DNA of 38,618 nucleotides from an uncultured Bacillota bacterium (lineage in GTDB: Bacteria > Bacillota_I > Bacilli_A > RF39 > UBA660), in NCBI GenBank assembly GCA_946617625.1, contig CAMOKF010000009.1:1-38618 (forward strand), given 5' to 3'. Within the stretch, counting starts at the first letter, position 1. Every line of letters starts with the position of its first letter. The translations under genes were made by a program, and so were the position numbers. Positions 8,963 to 17,770 of this stretch are shown here, one piece after another. Below the pieces are notes generated by a model. The model had not been told where the DNA came from, made no database searches, and was given only the letters and a program-made list of their open reading frames with translations.

Positions 8963-11900
8963 AAACTATTCTAAACCTTTCATCTTGTATTGAGTATAAT
9001 AAACAATCTACTTCTTTTTTAGTCTTTTCTTTTATATATTTTCTATACCCATTAAGTTGTTTATCATAGTTTTCATCATCAATATTTTTTAATTTATAAT
9101 CAATAATTATCATTTTATCTGGTTGTTCTATTAATAAGTCTATTATTCCATGAGAATGTGTATTATCTTCTAAATATGTAAATTCATATTCTTTATAGAA
9201 AACTCCATTTATATTATCTTTTATTATTTCACTATTTAAAAATGATTTAATCTTCTCTTCCATTTTCTTATTTAAATCAAATAACTCTAGATGAGGATTT
9301 TTAAAGTCAATTTGTTCTAGTACTTTATGTACTTTTGTACCATAGTTTAATAATTCCTGTTCTTCTTTAGTTACTATGTGAAGTGACTCTTTAGAGTAAT
9401 GTTTTTCTTCTATTATGTCATTTTCTATATTTATTTCTTTTACTTCTAAGTTATCTTTGTTTTTTTCTATTTCTTCTACTTCTTTTTTGCTATCTAAGTA
9501 ATCTTTAGTAGCAGTTACTTCTACATCTTTATTAAAGTTAATTATATTACTATATATACTTTTAAATATATCTAAGAATTTAGAATATTTAATTCTTTCA
9601 TAATATGGAACTATATCTAAAACTTCGTTTTCTTCTTCTATTTTTGGTATTATAAATATCATCTTTTCTTTTGCTCTTGTTACAGCTACATACAATAATC
9701 TTATTCTTTCTGATATTTCTTCTTTTTTAGTATTATTTTTTAATAATACTTTTAGTATAGTATCCTTATAATAATTTGTTACTTTAGGTAGTATTAAACC
9801 ATAATTATTATCATATATTATCTTTTCTTTTAACTCATTCATATTAAATTTATCTTGGAATCCTGCAAAATAACATATTGGAAATTCTAATCCCTTTGAT
9901 TTATGAATAGTCATTATTTTAATACTATTAGTAATATTTTCATTAACATTAAATTTTAAGTCATAATCATTTTCAAATATTTTATCTAGATAATCTACAA
10001 AATCATATATTGTTTTACCAGTTTCTTCATATGATTTAGCTAAATTATAAAAATACTCTATTCTAGCTCTAAATGATTTTATATTTCCTATAGTTAATAA
10101 TTTTTCTTCATAATTAAAATCTTCTAAAATATAGTTTATATATTCACTAATACTCATAGTATCTATTTCTTTAGTTAATTCTTTACATTTAATGAATAAT
10201 TCACTTTTATTAAAACTATTGTCTACAAATAAGTTAAATATTTCTTTATCATCAGTTCTATATAAGTAACTTCTAGATACGGATGTAAAACTATATTTAA
10301 AGTCATTATCATAATTATTATTTTTTATACATATTAATAATCTTAATAGATTTTTTATAGCAAGTACATCTTGATCTTTACTTAATGATTCTTCTTTTAA
10401 TATATTTAGTGGTAATCCGATATACTCAAATATTTTTTTATAAAGATCAAAGTTTTTAGATCTATCTAATAATATTACAAAATCTTTATATTCAATATCT
10501 CTTAATATTCCTTCATCTTTATCAAATACTTGGTATTTATTAAGTACTTTATTTTTTATATCATTACCTATTATAAATGCTTCTTCTTCATCTCTTGTTA
10601 TATGATTTTTAGGATCTAATTCATAACTTAATAATTCTAGATTATAGTCTTGATTAGTTTTACCTTTTTCTTCATATGACTTATTACCAAAATTCATTCT
10701 ATGAGAAGCTTTATAATCTGCTCCTCCTACATCATCGTCCATAAATAAATCAAATAGTAAATTTATATTATCTAAGACTTCTCTTCTAGATCTAAAATTA
10801 TTTAATAAATCTATTTTCATACCTTGATCTGTATCTCTATAAGTATCATATTTATTTTTAAATATATATGGATTGGCATTTCTAAATCTATATATTGATT
10901 GTTTTATATCCCCTACCATATAAACGTTATTATGAGCAATCAAATTAATAAATGCTTCTTGTGTATCAGATGTATCTTGATATTCATCTACTAATATTTC
11001 ATTAAAACTATTAGATAGTTCTTCTCTTATATCTTCATTTTCTTTTACTACTTTAATTGCTAAACGTGCAATATCATTAAAATTATACTCAGAATTATTA
11101 TATTTATATTCTTCTAATCTTTGATCTAGTTTCTTTATTATTTCTATTATTACTTCGGCATTATCCTTTGTAGATAATATTTCTTCTTTCATTTCATTAG
11201 TACTAGTATAAGTACAATATCCTTTTATTTCTTTTACTAAATCTGATATAATTCCTTTTACTTTTTTACCTTCTTCACTACTTCCTCTAGGAACCATAGG
11301 TAGAGACTTAAAATCATATTTATTAATTATATCTTCATAACTATTTGCATTAATCAATTCTTTAATTGAATCTTCTACTTTTACTACGTATTCTCCATCA
11401 AAATAGTCATTCAATTCAACTAGTAGATTTTTAATCACTTTGATATCATCAAATATTAATTTTAAATATTCATCTATATATTGCTTTAATTTTGTATCTG
11501 TATACTCAATATTAAAGAAGTTATTAATATAATCTGTTTTATCATATTTTAATTCTATTTTTTTATATACATTTAAAATATAATTAATTAAATCTTTATC
11601 GTCTTTTAAGCAGAAATCTTTTATTAACTTAATAAACTTAGAATCTTCTTTTTCATAGTATTCATTCATTATTTCATCTAGTATTCTTCTTTTTTCTAGA
11701 TCAATAATTACTTCATCTGTAATTTGTATTTTATTAGTTATATTTAATCTTGTATGATATTTTTTTACAATAGATAGAGAGAAAGAATCAAATGTAGTTA
11801 TATATGCTCCATCTATTAAGTCACTTTCTTCTTTTAAAGATTCTTCTTTTGAAATTTTCTTTCTAATTCTTTCTTTCATTTCAGCAGCTGCTGCATTTGT

Positions 11901-12071
11901 AAATGTTAAAACTAATAACTCATTTATATGTACTCCTTGTTTTAATTTTCTTAATACTCTTTCACTTAATACAGCAGTTTTACCTGATCCTGCTCCAGCA
12001 GAAACAATAATATTTTTATTATCTTCATTAATTGCTAATAATTGCTCAGGAGACCAATTCATTTTACCCAT
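8955..12071 (-). CDS. addA: ATP-dependent helicase/nuclease subunit A (AddA)
   Basis: SAGAGSGKTAVL, LTFTNAAAAEMKERIRKK, VDEYQDTS, GDIKQSIYRFRNA, IMTIHKSKGLEFP, RLLYVAVTRAKE; C-terminal nuclease HGIIDLLIEQPDKMIIIDYKLKN. Confidence 0.95.
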   Translation of the reverse strand: MGKMNWSPEQLLAINEDNKNIIVSAGAGSGKTAVLSERVLRKLKQGVHINELLVLTFTNAAAAEMKERIRKKISKEESLKEESDLIDGAYITTFDSFSLSIVKKYHTRLNITNKIQITDEVIIDLEKRRILDEIMNEYYEKEDSKFIKLIKDFCLKDDKDLINYILNVYKKIELKYDKTDYINNFFNIEYTDTKLKQYIDEYLKLIFDDIKVIKNLLVELNDYFDGEYVVKVEDSIKELINANSYEDIINKYDFKSLPMVPRGSSEEGKKVKGIISDLVKEIKGYCTYTSTNEMKEEILSTKDNAEVIIEIIKKLDQRLEEYKYNNSEYNFNDIARLAIKVVKENEDIREELSNSFNEILVDEYQDTSDTQEAFINLIAHNNVYMVGDIKQSIYRFRNANPYIFKNKYDTYRDTDQGMKIDLLNNFRSRREVLDNINLLFDLFMDDDVGGADYKASHRMNFGNKSYEEKGKTNQDYNLELLSYELDPKNHITRDEEEAFIIGNDIKNKVLNKYQVFDKDEGILRDIEYKDFVILLDRSKNFDLYKKIFEYIGLPLNILKEESLSKDQDVLAIKNLLRLLICIKNNNYDNDFKYSFTSVSRSYLYRTDDKEIFNLFVDNSFNKSELFIKCKELTKEIDTMSISEYINYILEDFNYEEKLLTIGNIKSFRARIEYFYNLAKSYEETGKTIYDFVDYLDKIFENDYDLKFNVNENITNSIKIMTIHKSKGLEFPICYFAGFQDKFNMNELKEKIIYDNNYGLILPKVTNYYKDTILKVLLKNNTKKEEISERIRLLYVAVTRAKEKMIFIIPKIEEENEVLDIVPYYERIKYSKFLDIFKSIYSNIINFNKDVEVTATKDYLDSKKEVEEIEKNKDNLEVKEINIENDIIEEKHYSKESLHIVTKEEQELLNYGTKVHKVLEQIDFKNPHLELFDLNKKMEEKIKSFLNSEIIKDNINGVFYKEYEFTYLEDNTHSHGIIDLLIEQPDKMIIIDYKLKNIDDENYDKQLNGYRKYIKEKTKKEVDCLLYSIQDERFRIVYE

Positions 12072-14425
12072 TATTCTTCACCTCCTAAGAAATCTAAGTT
12101 TTCTACTTTGTTTAAATACTTTATATCTTTTTCTTTCATATAACAAATATCTTTATATTCACAAAATTCACATGATATATTCTTACCATTATAATTCTTA
12201 GGATTAATATCAAATTTGTTATCTAATATTTTATCTATTGTTTTATCTATTATCTTAGATGTATATTCAATCATGTTATTTAATGTCTCATCATTTATTA
12301 ACTTTGTATTTGAACTAAAACCTTTTTCTTCTGAATAACTCATACTCTTTATATAGTCACTTTTAGTATATGTTGAATCAAATCTTTCTAATATATCTAC
12401 ATTGTCTGTAGAATATCCTTGTAATTTTAATCTATCTTTAATAGTTTTTAAATATTCTTCTTCTGTTGTACTAGTAGGATAGTTAAACAATATATTTTGA
12501 TAATATATACCAGTAAAATGAGGTTTACTAAATATATGTGAATTTCTTATTAAATATAGATATACTGGTAATTGCATATGTAATCCATACTTTAATGGCT
12601 CAATATTAGTATCTATATATCCAGTTTTATAATCAATAATTGAATAATATATATCTTCAACTTCTTTATAGTACATTATCTTGTCAACAAATCCTTTAAA
12701 GATAACACTTATTTTCTTATTATCTATTGGAACTTCTAATTTCTTTTCTAAATATTCATTATCATATCCTGTTAATAATTGTTGTTTCTTTAATGATTCA
12801 ATAAGATCTTTTAAATCTTCTTTTATTTTTATTAATAATACTTTTTCTTTAAAACTTAATTCTCTATTCTCTAAATATATATTAAATTCTTTTTCATAAT
12901 CAAAATTAGTTCTTTTATATATAGATAATAATCTATGATATAGACTTCCTAAAAATGCTGGGAATTTTTCTTCATATACACTTAATTTTAAAATATTTTT
13001 TACATAATATTTAAAAGCACATTCTGAATATTCATTAATAGATGAATATGACATATTTAATGGTTTATTAATACTTTCTATGTACTTTTTATTATCTATA
13101 CCTGAAAACTTATTAGAATACACATTATAAGGAATATTATAATGATTATTTAATATTATTAATTCATTATCTTTTTCTTTATACTTATAATAATTGTCTA
13201 ATTTTTCACCTAATCTTAATTCATTATAAATATTAGAATAAACGTGATTATCTACTTTAGGTTCTATTACTTCTAAATTTAGTTCATTTATTAAACTAGA
13301 TGGATAGAATGTACTAAACGGACTTCTAAGTTTATATGATATATATAAATTCTTTATATTAGATAATATTTCAATTAGACTCTTTTTATTTCTTATATTT
13401 TTTTCTTTAGTTGTATACATTGGTACTTCGTCTTTCATATTATCTGTAATAAAATCTATATCTTTATTAATAACTGGTAAATTATCTTGATTAAATCCTA
13501 GTACAAATACATATTCATCATCATTAATACTTCTTTTATTTATGTCTATAACATTTACAGCATTACTTAATCTATTATTTCCTATACTAGTATTTTTTAA
13601 TTTATCTTTTAGTATTTTTTTATAAGAATCTTTACTTTGATCTAACATAGATAATGAACTAATTACATTAACTAGTTTTTTAGTAATCTTATCATTACTT
13701 TCTAAATCTAAAATATTATTATTCAAGTAATCATTTACTACTTTTGTTGAATATATTGAATTATTCATATCTAAATTTATGGGTATTTTATAATACTTAA
13801 ATAATTTATTAATTGTATATAAATAATCACTAGATACATTTCCTATAAATATCTTGTTTATGTCTATATTTTTATTTAATAATTCTATTATACTTAAACA
13901 TACTTGATTAACTTCTTCCTCTAAAGTGTCACATTTTACTACTTTAGTATTTAAGTTATACTCTTTTTCTTCTTTTTTATAATTTAAGACTTTTTCTTCA
14001 TATAGATCTAAATCATAATAGTTTTTAACAATTATTTCTTTATTATTTAAATAATCTTTAAATGCTTTATTTTCTTCTAGTAAGTTATTATCAAGTAATT
14101 CTTTTTTTATATTTTTTAATAATTTTAACTTATTATTTTTATAATCTTTAGTAATATCTATTACATATAAATTACTTAGATATACTTTGCATACATCCAA
14201 GTTATAATCATATTTATTCATTAGATACTCTAGTGCTCTTTCATCATAAGAATAGTAATAATTATCTATATATTCTTGCTTAGTCATAAATTTTATATTG
14301 TATAGTTTTTCATCATTTGAATATTTATCTAATATATTCATTTTTTCTTCATTTGGACATATTATTATTTTTTCTTTCATAATTATCACCATTTTTATTA
14401 TATATTTTATTCTATTTTTAAACAA
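12071..14425 (-). CDS. addB: AddB-like helicase/nuclease subunit (reduced), PD-(D/E)XK Fe-S nuclease
   Basis: MSYSSINEYSECAFKYYVKNILKL, YSIIDYKTG, CEFCEYKDICYM four-Cys nuclease; overlaps addA by 1 nt. Likely real start is ATG at 14380 after GGTGATAATT. Confidence 0.85.
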   Translation of the reverse strand: MFKNRIKYIIKMVIIMKEKIIICPNEEKMNILDKYSNDEKLYNIKFMTKQEYIDNYYYSYDERALEYLMNKYDYNLDVCKVYLSNLYVIDITKDYKNNKLKLLKNIKKELLDNNLLEENKAFKDYLNNKEIIVKNYYDLDLYEEKVLNYKKEEKEYNLNTKVVKCDTLEEEVNQVCLSIIELLNKNIDINKIFIGNVSSDYLYTINKLFKYYKIPINLDMNNSIYSTKVVNDYLNNNILDLESNDKITKKLVNVISSLSMLDQSKDSYKKILKDKLKNTSIGNNRLSNAVNVIDINKRSINDDEYVFVLGFNQDNLPVINKDIDFITDNMKDEVPMYTTKEKNIRNKKSLIEILSNIKNLYISYKLRSPFSTFYPSSLINELNLEVIEPKVDNHVYSNIYNELRLGEKLDNYYKYKEKDNELIILNNHYNIPYNVYSNKFSGIDNKKYIESINKPLNMSYSSINEYSECAFKYYVKNILKLSVYEEKFPAFLGSLYHRLLSIYKRTNFDYEKEFNIYLENRELSFKEKVLLIKIKEDLKDLIESLKKQQLLTGYDNEYLEKKLEVPIDNKKISVIFKGFVDKIMYYKEVEDIYYSIIDYKTGYIDTNIEPLKYGLHMQLPVYLYLIRNSHIFSKPHFTGIYYQNILFNYPTSTTEEEYLKTIKDRLKLQGYSTDNVDILERFDSTYTKSDYIKSMSYSEEKGFSSNTKLINDETLNNMIEYTSKIIDKTIDKILDNKFDINPKNYNGKNISCEFCEYKDICYMKEKDIKYLNKVENLDFLGGEE

Positions 14426-14457
14426 GAAAAAAGAAGATATGTATTATATCTTCTTTA
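14426..14457 (-). terminator. Rho-independent terminator of the 980-aa prepilin-like gene
   Basis: Minus strand TAAAGAAGATATAATACATATCTTCTTTTTTC. Confidence 0.8.
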
Positions 14458-17397
14458 GCATGATCCAGTTGCCCAACTATTATATATTCCAGACCATTTG
14501 ATTGTTTTTTCTTTTGATTTTGCACAATTTCCTGCATTATCACATGAATAGTAGCGCATATGACCTTCTCTTGATTTTCCTGAACCAGTATCACAACCAA
14601 AGTATGTTCTACTTCCGCCAGCTCTCCAGGCACTTGAATCATAGTATCTTCTTCCACATACCTTTTTTGTACTTGATCCATAGTACTCATTTACATATGT
14701 TTGGTTAACTCCACTATTATCATCATCATGATATGAAACTATACCAGCCCAGAACTTTTTCTTACTTTCTGTACTATATAGTACATATTTTTTATTTAGT
14801 GCTGTTGTTTCATCTCTAGTACAAGTTTTGCTTGTTGCAGCCCATGCATCAGCTGAAGTTGTTGGAGCTTTTCTATCTACTTTAAATGTTGCTGATACAA
14901 CATCACTATAATTACCTGCATTATCTACACTTCTATAATATCTTGTTTGATTTGCACTATCATAATCGAAGCTATCTGCATTATTTTCTGTTGACCATGA
15001 GGATTTATCTTTACTCCATTCTACCCTTGCTATACCACTGTTTGCATCTGATCTATTAATTACTCTATGTACTCTATTTGTTGACCATTCTCCGCTTGAG
15101 TAGTTTCCAATCTTTGACCCATTATCGTTTACTTTTGTTAATGTTAACCATACTGATGGTTTTGTTTTATCTACATAAACCTTTACAGTACAATTTCTTG
15201 TATTACCTGCTCCATCTTTTAATTGGATAGTATCTGTTTGTGTTGTAGTGCTATATGTTTTTGATACTGGATTACATCCAGATCCGCCTGTATCTGTACA
15301 ATTTTGTTTAATAGTTCTATTATTCTTTGTCCATGTTTCACTTGCTCCATCTGGATTTCCGCATGCTGGTACATCTCTATCAATTTTTATGTTTACAAGA
15401 CAATTTGTTGTATTTCCTACATTATCTTTTAGAGTTATGTTTGCAGTAGTTGTAGTTGTAGTAAATTTTTGTGAATATGTTGCTTTTTCACATCCACTAA
15501 ATGAATCCTTACATTGTACTTTTGCTTCAAAATCTGTATTTCTCCATGAGTTATTTTCTGTTTTTGTTCCACATACTGGTCCGGTTTTATCTACAAAAAC
15601 CTTTACACTACAGTTAGCTGTATTACCTGCATTATCTTGTATTGTAATTATTCCCTCTTTAGTATCTGTATTAAATGTCTTTTCAAATTTCTGTTTTGTA
15701 CAATTACTATGTGAATCAGTACATCCTACTTTTACTGTTTGATCACTTTTCTTCCATGTAATATTTTCGTTTTCTTTAGTTCCACAAACTGGTGGAGTTT
15801 TATCTACATATACGTTTGCTGTATAAGTAGATGTATTACCAGCTTTATCTTTTATTGTATAATTTGCTGTTTGTTTTGTACTTGTATATTTTAATGTATC
15901 AGTTGCTTTTTCACATCCACTTAATGCATCAGTACATGTTAAGTTTATTGTTCTATCATTTTTAATCCATGTTGTTGATTCTCCTGAAGTTGATTTAGAT
16001 GGTCCTGTTCTATCAATTGGTGCTATTATTCTTACTGTTGTTTTGTGATTTACTGAATCATATACTGATAATTCTGTATATCTCCATCCCTCTGCACTTA
16101 TTCCAAAGTGATCTGTTCCACTTTGTACATTAGGTGTTTTAACAGTAGTATTTGTATCAGTAAATGTTTTAGCATTACCTGAAGTTGATAATAAGTTAGT
16201 ACTGTTCCATTTCCACTCTAGTTTAGTTATTGGACTTATTGAATCTTCGTACTTAGCTTCAATATAAACTCCATATGGATATTTAGAATTATTTAGCCAT
16301 CCATTTACTGTATTTTGTGATATTGTTAATTCTTTTGTTGAACTAGCATTATTAGCAGTTATTGTATGTATTGCACTACCTTCTTTTCCACCAGTAGATG
16401 TTCTCTTATAAACATTTATTGTTAATGTTGGTTTTGTATTATCAATATAGACATTTACAGGGCAATCAATATATCCTCCATCATTATTATATATTCTAAT
16501 ATTTTCTACTTTTTTATCTCCACTAAATTCTTTAGTGTATGAACTTTGTTTACATCCTGTATCAGGATCAGAACATCCTACTGTGATAATTCTCTTTCCT
16601 GTTACCCAATTAGTTGATGCTCCTGTAATTGTTTCGCACTTTGGTGGTGTAGTATCTCTAAATTCATCTCCACTTGTTACTGATTTAGTTGTAGATAATC
16701 CCATATTATTTCCTATAGTTACTGTTACCTTAATTGTTCCAGGAAGATACTTTTTATCAAATGATATAGTTTTATTTAATGATGTCTTACCTATATCACT
16801 TCCATCTGTTACTGTCTTACTAACTATTTGTGTTCCGTTCTTATAAATTGTATATGTATAATTTGCTATTATCGGCTGATTACCATCTTTAATATTACCT
16901 GCATCTGCTTCTAATTTAATTACAGGTGCATTTAACCCACCATCAAATTTTAATAATGATATATTTGGCTTTTCTCCTTCTTGTTCTTTTCCTGGGTCAT
17001 AGTCTGGACATTTCAAATATGCATAATAATTTAATTCATCTTTATATCTATATGCTTGAACATAGGTTTCTGTGTCATAACATGCATTTTTATGATAATC
17101 AACTACCTTGTCTATATATTTATTTTCATATAGTGTTTTTAAACTTATTTGTACTCTTTGTCCACTTACTTTAGGTTGATAGTTTTTATTAGCATTTAAA
17201 TAGCTTTGAGCTGCCATTACTAAATTATTCTTTTGTGTTTTATAATATTCAGTTCTTGCTCTTGCAATTACTCCTTGTATTGCAGCTATTGAGATAATAG
17301 ATAATATACCTAATATTACTATTACTGCTAAAAGTTCTACCATTGTAAACCCGCTTGTATTCTTTTTGTTTTTCATATAATCACTATCCTCTACCAT
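14455..17397 (-). CDS. Giant prepilin-like surface protein: class III signal/N-methylation helix plus Ig-like Cys-containing repeats
   Basis: KNTSG|FTMVELLAVIVILGILSIISIAAIQGVIARARTEYYKTQKNNLVMAAQSYL followed by repeats such as PPVCGTKENENITWKKSDQTVKVGCTDSHSNCTKQ..ITIQDNAGNTANCSVKVFVDKTGP. Likely start ATG at 17376 after GAGGATAG. Confidence 0.85.
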   Translation of the reverse strand: MVEDSDYMKNKKNTSGFTMVELLAVIVILGILSIISIAAIQGVIARARTEYYKTQKNNLVMAAQSYLNANKNYQPKVSGQRVQISLKTLYENKYIDKVVDYHKNACYDTETYVQAYRYKDELNYYAYLKCPDYDPGKEQEGEKPNISLLKFDGGLNAPVIKLEADAGNIKDGNQPIIANYTYTIYKNGTQIVSKTVTDGSDIGKTSLNKTISFDKKYLPGTIKVTVTIGNNMGLSTTKSVTSGDEFRDTTPPKCETITGASTNWVTGKRIITVGCSDPDTGCKQSSYTKEFSGDKKVENIRIYNNDGGYIDCPVNVYIDNTKPTLTINVYKRTSTGGKEGSAIHTITANNASSTKELTISQNTVNGWLNNSKYPYGVYIEAKYEDSISPITKLEWKWNSTNLLSTSGNAKTFTDTNTTVKTPNVQSGTDHFGISAEGWRYTELSVYDSVNHKTTVRIIAPIDRTGPSKSTSGESTTWIKNDRTINLTCTDALSGCEKATDTLKYTSTKQTANYTIKDKAGNTSTYTANVYVDKTPPVCGTKENENITWKKSDQTVKVGCTDSHSNCTKQKFEKTFNTDTKEGIITIQDNAGNTANCSVKVFVDKTGPVCGTKTENNSWRNTDFEAKVQCKDSFSGCEKATYSQKFTTTTTTANITLKDNVGNTTNCLVNIKIDRDVPACGNPDGASETWTKNNRTIKQNCTDTGGSGCNPVSKTYSTTTQTDTIQLKDGAGNTRNCTVKVYVDKTKPSVWLTLTKVNDNGSKIGNYSSGEWSTNRVHRVINRSDANSGIARVEWSKDKSSWSTENNADSFDYDSANQTRYYRSVDNAGNYSDVVSATFKVDRKAPTTSADAWAATSKTCTRDETTALNKKYVLYSTESKKKFWAGIVSYHDDDNSGVNQTYVNEYYGSSTKKVCGRRYYDSSAWRAGGSRTYFGCDTGSGKSREGHMRYYSCDNAGNCAKSKEKTIKWSGIYNSWATGSC

Positions 17398-17433
17398 AAT
17401 ATAATTATAATGAATTTCATACTATTAATCAAT

Positions 17434-17461
17434 AAAAAAAGCTATATATTTATAGCTTTTT
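17434..17461 (-). terminator. Rho-independent terminator
   Basis: Minus strand AAAAAGCTATAAATATATAGCTTTTTTT. Confidence 0.8.
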
Positions 17462-17762
17462 ATTCAGGTTTTACTATGTTTATTCTTTCTGTATATATAA
17501 TAATTTCTCCTGTTTTTTTATTTACTTCATACATATTATCTTTTGATTTAAAGTAATAGTTATTTTTATCTTCTTTATCATATTTTACTTTTACTTTATA
17601 TCCTTCTTCTACCAACTCTTGATATTGTTCTATACTAGTAAATAAATTATCTTTATTTAGTTCTTTACTTTTAGTAAGGCAAACATTTTTTAAAATTATT
17701 CCACATAGTAATACGATAAATATTATTAATACTATTATGGTTATTTTACATTTCTTTTTCAT
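17460..17762 (-). CDS. Small single-pass membrane protein (100 aa) downstream of the 900-aa prepilin-like gene
   Basis: N-terminal TM helix KCKITIIVLIIFIVLLCGIIL; 8 nt after the preceding CDS. Confidence 0.65.
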   Translation of the reverse strand: MKKKCKITIIVLIIFIVLLCGIILKNVCLTKSKELNKDNLFTSIEQYQELVEEGYKVKVKYDKEDKNNYYFKSKDNMYEVNKKTGEIIIYTERINIVKPE

Positions 17763-17770
17763 AATTCCTC

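Noticed and set aside
14418-14690. 90-aa minus-strand ORF in another frame at the 3' end of the 980-aa gene
   Set aside because: Out-of-frame overlap with a well-supported CDS and runs through the terminator; low-complexity composition.
15248-15742. 164-aa plus-strand ORF (also 16535-16846, 19554-19940, 22951-23151)
   Set aside because: Antisense to the repeat regions of the giant prepilin-like genes; repetitive coding on one strand produces spurious open frames on the other.
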